Assembly: GCA_028687575.1 (NCBI GenBank)
Contig: JAQTZW010000008.1
Location: forward strand, 62,001-126,000
DNA: 64,000 nucleotides
Direction: 5' to 3'
Origin: Gallionella sp.
Lineage (GTDB): Bacteria; Pseudomonadota; Gammaproteobacteria; Burkholderiales; Gallionellaceae
Positions 36,930 through 45,189 of the stretch are shown piece after piece. Under the pieces are notes generated by a model. The model searched no databases and was not told the DNA's origin. It worked only from the letters and a program-made list of their open reading frames with translations. The number at the start of each line of letters is the position of its first letter. Positions within the stretch are counted from its first letter, which is position 1. A program made the translations under genes and the position numbers.

Positions 36930-37948
36930 GGTTGTACCTCTTGGGTGGCATCGGCCTCGCCGTCGGTGATTTGCACGAACACCTCCTCCAGCGAGGCGTG
37001 CAGCGGGGTGAGCTGTACCAGTTGCCAGCCCTGTTGCGAGGCGCGGTCGAGCAGGACGCCGCTGGGGTTGTTGTCCGGCGCATGCACCACCCGGAACTGC
37101 TGGGCGGATAGTTGCTCCACCTGGCTTACGCCGGGTAAACCCCGCAGTTCGTCAATCGGCGGCGGGTTGTTCAGCGTGATGGTGAAGCCCGACACCTGGC
37201 CGTAGTGTTGCATACGCACGCTGGTGTCACTGTAGATAAGCTTGCCCTGGCGCATGATCTCGACACGATCGCAGACACTTTCGACCTCGCCCAACAGGTG
37301 GGTGGACAGAATCACGCTGCTGGTATCGCCCAGTTCGCGGATCAGTTTGCGGATGTCGCGTATCTGCGCCGGGTCGAGGCCGACCGTCGGTTCGTCCAGC
37401 ACGATCACAGCGGGGCGGTGGATGATGGCCTGTGCGATGCCGACGCGCTGCTGGTAGCCCTTGGATAGCGTGGCGATGGGCTTGCGCTCGACGGACTCCA
37501 GTCCGCAGCGTTGCATGGCCTGCGCGCAGGCCTGCGCGACCCCGGCGGGTTTCATGCCGCGCAGCCGTGCCGCGAAAATCAGGAAATCCCGCACGGTCAG
37601 TTCGCGGTACAGCGGTGGGGTCTCCGGCAAATAGCCGATATACGCCTTGGCCTGTTGCGGATGCTGGCGCAGGTTAATGCCGCAGATTTCGATCTCGCCG
37701 CTGTCCGGTATCAGGCAGCCGGTCAACATTTGCAATGTAGTGCTTTTGCCTGCGCCATTGTGCCCCAGCAGGCCCAGCACCTCGCCACGCCGGAGTTGCA
37801 GCGAAATATCGTGAATGATCTGCTGCTTGCCGAAGCTGCGGGTCAGGTTGCGCGCGGATAGCGTGATTTCAGGAGTAGCGTTCGACAAGGTTGGACTGGT
37901 GCGTGGTTGTGGATGGCACTGAATATAACCTAATATGTGTGCCCGCAT
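36926..37948 (-). CDS. ABC transporter ATP-binding protein (GldA-like)
   Basis: About 340 residues. Walker A GHNGAGKST, signature LSKGYQQRVGIA, Walker B VIVLDEPTVGLDP and ILSTHLL switch, then a C-terminal domain of about 90 residues. Start uncertain: the ATG at 37948 has AAGGG upstream but lies only 12 bp from the divergent TPR gene; a TTG at 37888 would give MSNATPEITLSARNLTRSF and leave room for promoters. Confidence 0.9.
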   Translation of the reverse strand: MRAHILGYIQCHPQPRTSPTLSNATPEITLSARNLTRSFGKQQIIHDISLQLRRGEVLGLLGHNGAGKSTTLQMLTGCLIPDSGEIEICGINLRQHPQQAKAYIGYLPETPPLYRELTVRDFLIFAARLRGMKPAGVAQACAQAMQRCGLESVERKPIATLSKGYQQRVGIAQAIIHRPAVIVLDEPTVGLDPAQIRDIRKLIRELGDTSSVILSTHLLGEVESVCDRVEIMRQGKLIYSDTSVRMQHYGQVSGFTITLNNPPPIDELRGLPGVSQVEQLSAQQFRVVHAPDNNPSGVLLDRASQQGWQLVQLTPLHASLEEVFVQITDGEADATQEVQP

Positions 37949-37960
37949 CAAAAACCCTTA

Positions 37961-39700
37961 ATGGATATGAACGCATTCAAATACCTGTTGGCCGGAAGTC
38001 TGTTGCTTGCCGGCTGCGCCCAACTGCCCAAGCCGGCGCAGCCTGAGCCCGCCGAACCGGTCGCACAGGCCGCGCCCGAGCCCAAGGTCGAACCTGCGCC
38101 GGTGTTGCCCAGTATCGAGTTGAGTCGTGAACTGCTTTACGAGATGCTGCTGACGGAATTCGCCAGCCAGCGCGGACATACCACACTGGCGATGGAAGGC
38201 AGCACCGACTTGGCGCAGAAGACTCGTGACCCCCGGCTGGCAAAACGCGCCGCGCAATTGACCTTGCAGTCGGGCGATATGAACCGGTCGATAGAGGCTT
38301 TCAGGTTCTGGCAGGAAGTAGATCCGCAAGCGGTCGTTGCCCCGCGCCTGCTGGCATCCATGTTGCTGCGGGGCGGCAAGCTGGATGAGGCGCGTGTGGA
38401 GCTGTTGAAGGTGATCGAGGACGATCCCACGCAGGCGGACAAATTGTTCATGCAACTCTATCCGGTGCTTTCAGCCTATCCGGAGCCTGTGGCGGCACTC
38501 AAGCTGGCGCGCGAACTGGCGCAAGCCTGCGCCAATGTGGCTGAATCCCATTGGCTGGTTGCACAATTGGCACAAAAGAACGGCGACGAAGCGCTTGCGC
38601 TGAATGAAGTGCGTCAGGCACGCCAGATCGCGCCCGACTGGGATATGGCGGTGATGCTGGAGGCGCTGCTGTTGCGCAAGCCTGAGCCGCAGCAGGGGCT
38701 GGAGCTGTTGAAACAGTATCTGGGCAGTCACCCGCAAGCCAGAGAAGTCAGGATGCAATATGCACGCAGTCTGTTGGAACAGGCGCAATACAAACCCGCG
38801 CGCGAAGAGTTTCGCACCCTGCTGAAGGAAAATCCCGACAATGTTCAACTGGCATTTGCGGTCGCTTTGATTTCGATACAGATGAAGGAGCCGCAAGGCG
38901 CGGAGGGGCAGCTCAAACAGGCGCTAACTCTGGCTGGAAAAGATCAGGATGCCATCGAATACTTTCTCGGCCAATTAGCCGAAGCCGCCGATAAACCAGG
39001 TCAAGCACTGCCGCATTATCGCGAGGTGAAGGGTGGCGAATACCGCTTCACGGCACAGATGAGGGCGGTCTCGCTGCTCGAAAAGCTGGGCGATTCAAAG
39101 CAGGCGCGGGAATATTTGCAAACGATAAAGCCGGAAAATAATCAGCAGCGCGCACAGCTTGTGCTGACTGAGGCGCAACAGTTGGGCAGGGAGCAAAAAT
39201 TCGCCCAAGCATACGAGGTATTGCAGCGCGGCTTGGAAGTTTTGCCACATCAAACTGAATTGCTCTATGAAGCGGCGATGATGGCTGACAAGCTAGGCAA
39301 ATACGAGGCATCCGAACAACTGTTGCGCAAGCTGATCAAGGTTAAGCCGGATCACGCCCATGCTTACAACGCGCTGGGTTATAGCCTGCTGGAGCGCAAT
39401 GTGCGTACATCAGAGGCGCTGGCGCTGGTCGAGAAGGCTTTGCAACTCGCACCTGGTGATGCTGCCATCATGGATAGTGTGGGCTGGGGCTATTACCGTG
39501 CCGGGCGTCTGGATGACAGTGTGGCGATGCTCAGGCGCGCGCTGGGTGAAAATCCCGATCCCGAGATTGCCGCGCATTTGGGAGAAGTGCTGTGGGCCAA
39601 GGGCGATCGCGAGGCAGCCACTAAATTATGGCGCGACAGCTTCAAGGCGCATCCCGACAGTCTGCCATTGCAAGCTGTTATGAAGCGGTTCCTGCCTTGA
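37961..39700 (+). CDS. TPR-repeat lipoprotein
   Basis: About 579 residues. A lipoprotein signal (FKYLLAGSLLLAGC, lipobox LAGC), a proline/alanine-rich linker, then many tetratricopeptide repeats to the end (for example AHAYNALGYSLLERNVRTSEALALVEKALQLAP in segments). Probably an envelope scaffold protein. It overlaps the lolB start. An ATG two codons later is equally possible. Confidence 0.88.
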   Translation: MDMNAFKYLLAGSLLLAGCAQLPKPAQPEPAEPVAQAAPEPKVEPAPVLPSIELSRELLYEMLLTEFASQRGHTTLAMEGSTDLAQKTRDPRLAKRAAQLTLQSGDMNRSIEAFRFWQEVDPQAVVAPRLLASMLLRGGKLDEARVELLKVIEDDPTQADKLFMQLYPVLSAYPEPVAALKLARELAQACANVAESHWLVAQLAQKNGDEALALNEVRQARQIAPDWDMAVMLEALLLRKPEPQQGLELLKQYLGSHPQAREVRMQYARSLLEQAQYKPAREEFRTLLKENPDNVQLAFAVALISIQMKEPQGAEGQLKQALTLAGKDQDAIEYFLGQLAEAADKPGQALPHYREVKGGEYRFTAQMRAVSLLEKLGDSKQAREYLQTIKPENNQQRAQLVLTEAQQLGREQKFAQAYEVLQRGLEVLPHQTELLYEAAMMADKLGKYEASEQLLRKLIKVKPDHAHAYNALGYSLLERNVRTSEALALVEKALQLAPGDAAIMDSVGWGYYRAGRLDDSVAMLRRALGENPDPEIAAHLGEVLWAKGDREAATKLWRDSFKAHPDSLPLQAVMKRFLP

Positions 39701-40254
39701 TACGAACGCTGCTGCTATTGCTGCTGTTGAGCGGCTGTGCGACACCGCCGTCAGGATCGGCAGTCCGGCCAGTTCAGTCAGAGGCTGCCCCGTTTGCGAT
39801 GAATGGCCGCATCTTGGTTAAATACGATGGTTCGCGTGATTCGGCTGGATTGCGTTGGGTGCATAAAACGCAAAGCGATGAGGTGTTGCTGTTGAATCCC
39901 CTGGGGCAAACGGCAGTGCGCGTCTACCGTGATGAAAAGCAGGCGGTGCTGGACGACGGTGAGCGGCATTTTCAGGAGGCCGATGTCGAGGCGTTGATGA
40001 CGCACGTGCTGGGTTGGAGTCTGCAATTGGATGAGCTGCATCACTGGGCGCTGGGCAAGGTGGCCGATGGCCCGGCCTTGATCGAACGGGATGACTTGGG
40101 GCGATTGCGAGTGCTGCGTCAGGATGGCTGGGAGGTGCGTTATCTAGCCTATGCCGAGGAAAAATCTGACAGCCTGCCCAGGCGCATGCAATTGACGCGC
40201 GACAATTTGCAGGTGACGTTGCTGATGGATGAGTGGGAATGGAGTGTTGAATGA
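39697..40254 (+). CDS. lolB: Outer-membrane lipoprotein receptor LolB
   Basis: About 185 residues. The lipoprotein signal [10 protein letters not shown] is followed by [25 protein letters not shown] and the LolB-type [16 protein letters not shown]. It accepts lipoproteins from LolA. The likely start is TTG at 39697, overlapping the TGA of the TPR gene (TTGA); no ATG is available in frame near the signal. ATGA overlap with ispE. Confidence 0.88.
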   Translation: MIRTLLLLLLLSGCATPPSGSAVRPVQSEAAPFAMNGRILVKYDGSRDSAGLRWVHKTQSDEVLLLNPLGQTAVRVYRDEKQAVLDDGERHFQEADVEALMTHVLGWSLQLDELHHWALGKVADGPALIERDDLGRLRVLRQDGWEVRYLAYAEEKSDSLPRRMQLTRDNLQVTLLMDEWEWSVE

Positions 40255-41120
40255 ATCAAACGGTCAATGCCGGAAATGAAGTGCGGGAACTTACCTGTCC
40301 TGCGCCGGCAAAACTGAATCTTTTCCTGCTGGTCACTGGCCGTCGGCCTGACGGCTATCATCTGCTGCAAACCCTGTTCCGCTTCATTGATCTGCAGGAT
40401 ACGCTGCACTTTTCGCTGCGCGACGACGACGCGGTGCATCGGTGCAATGTAGTCGAGGGCGTGGCAGAGGCGCAGGATTTGTGTGTGCGCGCCGCACGCC
40501 TGTTGCAACAGGAGACCGGTTGTACGCTGGGGGTGGACATCACGGTGGACAAGCGCATCCCTATGGGTGGTGGGCTGGGCGGCGGCAGTTCGGACGCGGC
40601 AACTACGCTGGTAGCGTTGAATCGGCTGTGGTCGCTGGGCTTGTCACGCCAGCGGCTGATGCAGTTGGGCTTGCAATTGGGGGCGGATGTGCCGGTTTTC
40701 GTGTTTGGCGAAAATGCCTTTGCCGAGGGGGTGGGCGAGGAATTGCAGGCCTATCCGCTGCCCGAAGCATGGTATGTGGTGCTGTTTCCGCCGGTGCATG
40801 TACCGACCGCAGAAATTTTTTCACATAAGGATTTGACACGCGACTCGGATTCGATAATAATTCGCGCCCTCTCGACGCTGCACTTCAGAAATGACCTGCA
40901 AGCTGTGGTGTGTAACCTCTACCCTGAAGTTGCGCGATACATAGCGGAGTTGGGCAAGTATGGCAAAGCGATGATGACCGGTTCCGGCGCATGCGTGTTT
41001 GCGGAATACCAGAGTCGCAGCGAGGCTGAAGCGGTTTTAAAGCGTTTGCCGCAGGAGATGCGTGGTGTGGTCGCGCAAGGTTTAGCAAAACATCCGTTGC
41101 AGCATTGGGTGTTTGAGTAA
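40251..41120 (+). CDS. ispE: 4-diphosphocytidyl-2-C-methyl-D-erythritol kinase
   Basis: 289 residues of the GHMP kinase family, non-mevalonate isoprenoid pathway. [24 protein letters not shown], the ATP loop [16 protein letters not shown] and MTGSGACVF are the three family motifs. Keeps the conserved lolB-ispE-tRNA-Gln-prs order. Supplies isoprenoids for ubiquinone. Confidence 0.97.
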   Translation: MNQTVNAGNEVRELTCPAPAKLNLFLLVTGRRPDGYHLLQTLFRFIDLQDTLHFSLRDDDAVHRCNVVEGVAEAQDLCVRAARLLQQETGCTLGVDITVDKRIPMGGGLGGGSSDAATTLVALNRLWSLGLSRQRLMQLGLQLGADVPVFVFGENAFAEGVGEELQAYPLPEAWYVVLFPPVHVPTAEIFSHKDLTRDSDSIIIRALSTLHFRNDLQAVVCNLYPEVARYIAELGKYGKAMMTGSGACVFAEYQSRSEAEAVLKRLPQEMRGVVAQGLAKHPLQHWVFE

Positions 41121-41125
41121 GTTAT

Positions 41126-41200
41126 TGGGGAGTCGCCAAGTGGTAAGGCACCGGATTTTGATTCCGGCATTCGTAGGTTCGATCCCTACCTCCCCAGCCA
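41126..41200 (+). tRNA. tRNA-Gln (anticodon TTG)
   Basis: 75 bases that fold as a cloverleaf: acceptor TGGGGAG / CTCCCCA, discriminator G and encoded CCA, anticodon stem CCGGA/TCCGG with loop TTTTGAT (anticodon TTG, reads CAA/CAG), and T arm GTAGGTTCGATCCCTAC. Between ispE and prs as in most betaproteobacteria. Confidence 0.97.
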
Positions 41201-41210
41201 AATCCGATAC

Positions 41211-41233
41211 AGGGCACTTAGGGTGCCCTTTTC
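41211..41233 (+). terminator. Terminator after tRNA-Gln
   Basis: A 7-bp stem AGGGCAC / GTGCCCT with a 5-base loop and following TTTT, 10 bp past the tRNA. Confidence 0.75.
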
Positions 41234-41255
41234 AATTTATATTTAAGGGGTTGAC

Positions 41256-42206
41256 GTGTCTAACGATAGCTTGATGGTATTCGCCGGTAATGCCAATCCT
41301 AAGCTTGCCGAGGCGGTTGCGCAGCGGCTAGGCATCACGTTGGGCAGGGCGACAGTCGCGCGCTTCTCTGATGGCGAAGTGATGGTCGAGCTCCTTGAGA
41401 ATGTACGTGGCAAGGATGTGTTCATCCTGCAATCAACATGCGTGCCCACCAATGACAATCTGATGGAAGTGCTGGTAATGGCCGACGCGTTGAAGCGCGC
41501 CTCAGCCGGTCGCATCACTGCCGCCATGCCGTACTTCGGCTATGCCCGTCAGGATCGCCGTCCGCGTTCCGCACGCGTGGCGATCACCGCCAAGTTGGTT
41601 GCCGACATGCTGACTTCCGCCGGCGTGAACCGCGTGCTGACCATGGATTTGCACTCTGACCAGATACAGGGCTTCTTCGATATTCCGGTAGACAACATCT
41701 ACGGCACGCCCATCCTGCTGGCCGACGTGTGGCGCCAGAATTATCCCAACCTGATCGTGGTGTCGCCGGACGTTGGCGGTGTGGTGCGCGCTCGTGCGCT
41801 GGCTAAACAGCTGGATGCCGACCTAGCCATCATAGACAAGCGTCGCCCCAAGCCAAATGTCGCCAAGGTGATGAATATCATCGGCGAAGTCTCTGGTCGC
41901 ACCTGTTTGATCATGGATGACTTGGTGGATACCGCCAACACCCTGTGCGAAGCCGCCAAGGCATTGAAGGAAAAGGGTGCCGCGCGCGTCCTCGCCTACT
42001 GTACCCATCCGGTATTGTCCGGCCCTGCCATCGAGCGCATCGAGGCTTCGGCAATAGATGAACTGGTAGTCACCGACACCATTCCACTGAACGAAGCGGC
42101 CAGCAAGTGCGCCAAGATACGCCAGCTGAGCACTGCCGAGCTGATGGCCGAGACGATACGCCGCATCAACAACGAAGAATCGGTCAGTTCGCTGTTCGCC
42201 GAATAA
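41256..42206 (+). CDS. prs: Ribose-phosphate pyrophosphokinase
   Basis: A 316-residue PRPP synthase; PRPP feeds histidine, tryptophan and nucleotide synthesis. [17 protein letters not shown] start, [20 protein letters not shown] (flexible loop), [19 protein letters not shown] and the PRPP loop [14 protein letters not shown] are clear. Starts with GTG at 41256 after TAAGGGG. Confidence 0.97.
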   Translation: MSNDSLMVFAGNANPKLAEAVAQRLGITLGRATVARFSDGEVMVELLENVRGKDVFILQSTCVPTNDNLMEVLVMADALKRASAGRITAAMPYFGYARQDRRPRSARVAITAKLVADMLTSAGVNRVLTMDLHSDQIQGFFDIPVDNIYGTPILLADVWRQNYPNLIVVSPDVGGVVRARALAKQLDADLAIIDKRRPKPNVAKVMNIIGEVSGRTCLIMDDLVDTANTLCEAAKALKEKGAARVLAYCTHPVLSGPAIERIEASAIDELVVTDTIPLNEAASKCAKIRQLSTAELMAETIRRINNEESVSSLFAE

Positions 42207-42254
42207 CGCCGGGCAGCAAAGATTAGCGGTAACCATGTTGGTTGCTGCAATTCG

Positions 42255-42285
42255 GGAACATCTGGTCGCGGATGTTCCTATTTTT
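42255..42285 (+). terminator. Hairpin with T-run between prs and rplY (terminator or attenuator)
   Basis: An 8-bp stem GGAACATC / GATGTTCC with 8-base loop, followed by TATTTTT and then directly by the rplY ribosome site GGAGAAG. It could reduce read-through or be a control point for rplY. Confidence 0.6.
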
Positions 42286-42298
42286 GGAGAAGTAAAAA

Positions 42299-42907
42299 AT
42301 GAAAATTGAAATCAATGCAAGTTTACGCAACGCGCAAGGTACGGGTGCGAGCCGCCGTCTGCGCAAAGCTGGTCGTCTGCCTGGCGTCGTTTACGGTTCC
42401 GGCCCTGCGGTCGCTATCGATTTGGATCACAACGAGATCTATTACAAGCTGCGTTCCGAGGCGTTCCACGCTTCCGTGCTGACCCTGAAGCTGGATGGCA
42501 AGGATGAGTCCGTGCAACTGCGCTCCTTCGTGATGCACCCGTTCCGTCAGCAAGTCCAGCACATTGACTTCCAACGTGTTGTTGCTTCGCACAAGCTGCA
42601 CATCAAAGTGCCTTTGCACTTCATCAACGAAGATGTTGCACCAGGCGTTAAGACCGGCGGCGGCAAGATCAGCCATGTGATGACCGATCTGGACATCTCC
42701 TGCCTGCCTACTGACATCCCGGCCTTCATCGAAGTTGACCTGGGTCAGATGCAAGTTGGTCAATCCATCCACGTTGGCGATCTGAAGCTGCCAGCGGGTG
42801 TGGAAGCTGCATCGCACGGTACGCACACAGCCGAAGCAGTGGTCGCGGTCATGCAAGTGCCGCGCGGTGCAGCCGCTGCCGAAGGTGAAACTGCAGCAGC
42901 CGAGTAA
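42299..42907 (+). CDS. rplY: 50S ribosomal protein L25 (CTC family)
   Basis: A 202-residue long-form L25: N-terminal 5S rRNA-binding domain (EINASLRNAQGTGASRRLRKAGRLPGVVYG) and a C-terminal TL5-like domain, ending in an Ala/Glu-rich tail. Ribosome site GGAGAAG. Highly biased codons, as expected. Confidence 0.97.
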   Translation: MKIEINASLRNAQGTGASRRLRKAGRLPGVVYGSGPAVAIDLDHNEIYYKLRSEAFHASVLTLKLDGKDESVQLRSFVMHPFRQQVQHIDFQRVVASHKLHIKVPLHFINEDVAPGVKTGGGKISHVMTDLDISCLPTDIPAFIEVDLGQMQVGQSIHVGDLKLPAGVEAASHGTHTAEAVVAVMQVPRGAAAAEGETAAAE

Positions 42908-42926
42908 TATCAGCTCTTGACCTTTC

Positions 42927-42968
42927 AACCCGCCACTGCTGATTCCGGCATGGCGGGTTTTAACTTTT
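42927..42968 (+). terminator. Terminator-like hairpin after rplY
   Basis: A 9-bp stem AACCCGCCA / TGGCGGGTT followed by TTAACTTTT just before the pth start. Probably partial, since pth is normally co-transcribed. Confidence 0.6.
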
Positions 42969-43547
42969 ATGACGAACAGAATACGTTTGATAGTCGGCCT
43001 GGGTAATCCCGGGCGCGAGTACGAATCCACCCGCCACAATGCCGGTTTCTGGTGGGTGGACGAACTGGCGCGCGCCGAAAACCTGAATTTCAGGAGCGAA
43101 ACCAAATTCCACGGGCAAGCGGCGCGTGCCACCTTGCATGGGCAGGAAGTCTGGCTGTTGAAGCCGCAGACCTTCATGAACCTTTCCGGTCGCGCGGTCG
43201 CCGCACTGGCGCAGTTCTACAAGATCACTCCCGCCGAAATACTGGTGGTGCACGACGAACTGGATTTGCAGCCGGGCATCGCCCGCCTGAAACTGGGCGG
43301 CGGACACGGCGGGCACAACGGCCTGAAGGACATCATCGCGCAGCTGGGTACCAAGGATTTCTGGCGACTCAGGCTGGGCATCGGCCACCCTGGCGACCGC
43401 GCTCAGGTGTCCAACTTCGTGCTGAACGACCCGCGTCGCGAGGAACGAGAACTGATAGACGATGCGATGAACAAGGCGCAGTTGGTGGCGCACCTGATCA
43501 TCGAGGGCAAGCTGGACGCGGCGATGTTGAAGCTGCACAGCGCCTAG
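42969..43547 (+). CDS. pth: Peptidyl-tRNA hydrolase
   Basis: 192 residues. [30 protein letters not shown] contains the catalytic His, and [21 protein letters not shown] and [13 protein letters not shown] are the other conserved blocks. It recycles tRNA from aborted peptides. Normally followed by ychF; here by only a stump of it. Confidence 0.97.
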   Translation: MTNRIRLIVGLGNPGREYESTRHNAGFWWVDELARAENLNFRSETKFHGQAARATLHGQEVWLLKPQTFMNLSGRAVAALAQFYKITPAEILVVHDELDLQPGIARLKLGGGHGGHNGLKDIIAQLGTKDFWRLRLGIGHPGDRAQVSNFVLNDPRREERELIDDAMNKAQLVAHLIIEGKLDAAMLKLHSA

Positions 43548-43600
43548 ACGCTGTGCCGACCGTTCGGCACTAACCGAATTACTTTATAGGAAACACAACC

Positions 43601-43704
43601 ATGAGTCTCAAATGCGGTATCGTCGGCCTGCCTAACGTAGGCAAATCCACCATGTTCAACGCGCTGACCAAGGCGGGCATCGCGGCGGAAAACTATCCCT
43701 TCTG
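43601..43704 (+). repeat. Left attachment-site repeat (attL)
   Basis: 104-bp direct repeat with 61017-61120. The single difference is base 9 (C at 43609, G at 61025, a synonymous change), leaving 95 identical bases from 43610 to 43704. The identity ends sharply at TTCTG. Confidence 0.93.
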
Positions 43705-43705
43705 A
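43601..43705 (+). pseudogene. ychF: ychF 5' stump left of the island
   Basis: Codons 1-34 of ychF (start [17 protein letters not shown], with the P-loop) and then TGA at 43703-43705 created by the island junction. It retains the original position 53 bp after pth and presumably the original promoter. Not functional: only the Walker A region remains. Confidence 0.93.
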
Positions 43706-43772
43706 AGGGCGACCCAGATACGCTTTATCAAACAGACGGTTGCGGTAGATTTCACTTTTTTCAAAGCTAAAC

Positions 43773-43788
43773 CAATACAAAAAACCGG
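43773..43788 (+). promoter_or_regulatory. Possible integrase arm-type site, left end
   Basis: CAATACAAAAAACCGG. The CAATACAAA core recurs at the right end at 60872-60880 (same strand) and at 60906-60914 (opposite strand, there also followed by A-rich sequence and CCGG). Repeats of this kind at both ends of an integrase element suggest arm binding sites. Confidence 0.45.
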
Positions 43789-43830
43789 AGCTGCTTCACT
43801 CGCTAGAGTGTTCGAGCATGATAGCTGTAA

Positions 43831-44265
43831 TTAGCTCGAATGTCGGCTTGTCGGTGGCGGACTCACATCAATTCCCAAGTGGCGATTCATAGCTGCAATG
43901 TCTTCCTTAGAGATCGGCACAGTGCTGATGAAGCTGTGATCGATTTTGGCTCCTTCTACGGGGTTTAGTCGCTCCAGAATACCTCGCATCACATTTTCCT
44001 GGTTAACCCGCCCTGTGGCGTCTATGAGCCATTCTTCGCACTCCATTCGAGTGATCCTGGCTGGCTCTTCCTCGATAGTTCTGACGTAGACCAGAGCGGT
44101 TCGTATGGCCAGGTTTGCAAGCTCAGGAATCTGGAGTTCACCTTGATCGGTAAGCAATGCTTTTCTCAAAGGGTAGGGCATCCAACCAGTTGTTGGGTAG
44201 TCGATGAAGAAGTGCGGCTTATCTTCTCCGGCGTGAGCTGCATCTTGAATTTCAGTTTTGGTCAT
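43831..44265 (-). CDS. Hypothetical protein downstream of the XRE regulator
   Basis: 144 residues, soluble, with no motif I recognise. The ATG at 44265 follows TGAGG and lies 8 bp after the regulator stop, so the two genes form one operon. The C-terminal part has a Ser/Pro-rich tail. A regulator-partner or toxin/antitoxin relation is possible but not shown. Confidence 0.7.
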   Translation of the reverse strand: MTKTEIQDAAHAGEDKPHFFIDYPTTGWMPYPLRKALLTDQGELQIPELANLAIRTALVYVRTIEEEPARITRMECEEWLIDATGRVNQENVMRGILERLNPVEGAKIDHSFISTVPISKEDIAAMNRHLGIDVSPPPTSRHSS

Positions 44266-44273
44266 CGCACACC

Positions 44274-44669
44274 TCACGCAGCTACGATTGCGATGACTGC
44301 GTTGCGATCAATCACGACAGCACGTGCATCGCTCTCGCCGGTTACTTCTTTGAATGAGCGAACAAGCTCAAGCTCATTGGCGGTCAGAACAGTGCTTTGC
44401 ATGATGTTCTCGACATGCTCCCAAGTATCGGGCATGTACTCAAGCATGACGAGTCGAAGCAAGTAGACCGGATCAACCTCCAACGCTTTAGCCAGCTGCG
44501 TGATCCGGTTGATTGGCAATTTCGTCTGGCCTTTTTTGAACATTGTGATGATGTTCGGATGATCGAATCCGCATTCTTCGGCGATCTGACGTTGAGTCTT
44601 GTCGATTGTCGCAATTCTATCGGCGAGGAATTCTGCTACTGTCTGCTGCTGGGGTGTTGGGTTTGTCAT
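44274..44669 (-). CDS. XRE-family helix-turn-helix regulator
   Basis: 131 residues. Residues about 15-70 form a Cro/C1-type helix-turn-helix (TQRQIAEECGFDHPNIITMFKKGQTKL...RITQLAKALEVDP in segments). The C-terminal half is an unknown domain with VLTANELELVRSFKEVTG. Ribosome site AGGAGA. Probably controls island genes or itself. An inverted repeat ACGCA-N5-TGCGT at 44698-44712 is a possible operator. Confidence 0.85.
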   Translation of the reverse strand: MTNPTPQQQTVAEFLADRIATIDKTQRQIAEECGFDHPNIITMFKKGQTKLPINRITQLAKALEVDPVYLLRLVMLEYMPDTWEHVENIMQSTVLTANELELVRSFKEVTGESDARAVVIDRNAVIAIVAA

Positions 44670-44697
44670 TTATGTCTCCTTTGGGGTTCATTTCGAC

Positions 44698-44712
44698 ACG
44701 CATGTAGTGCGT
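44698..44712. promoter_or_regulatory. Possible operator upstream of the XRE gene
   Basis: ACGCA-N5-TGCGT, 29 bp upstream of the start. The rest of the 520-bp stretch 44670-45189 holds no gene I can support: short open frames in it lack ribosome sites and recognisable sequence. Confidence 0.3.
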
Positions 44713-45189
44713 CGCTAACCGATTATAGAAATCGGGAAGTTAATGACTCAGGAGCGGTGAGAGAGAACCCCAAATTCGGAATTGCCAATTCGTGCAAGCC
44801 GATACTCTCTTTCGAGAGTGACGTATTAGCCGCACAATTTCAGATGAGTTGCGCTATCCGGGTAAGTGTCGGTGTGGCAATTGGTGAATTTTTGTAATTG
44901 CCTGTATATCAATAAGTTGCAAGAATTTACGTCTCCGTAACATCTCCCTAAATCAGCCTTAAAGTGAGATGGGTGAGACAATTCCAACTCGAACCGATAG
45001 GGAGTTGGCATTGAACGCATCATGAATAAACCAAACTTCATGCGTCCAACACACGTCAGGTTATCCGATGGGTAAACACGAAGATTCTTAGGGGAAGAGA
45101 AGCCCTAGAGTGAGCCTGAAAGGTCGTAGGTGGTCTGTCTTTCAATCCGATCTGGCCAATAGCTATCCTTATATAAAGGCGAAGCTAGA

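Noticed and set aside
44826..45041. 71-codon frame in the gap before the S8 protease gene
   Set aside because: No ribosome site and no recognisable motif; composition matches the non-coding surroundings.
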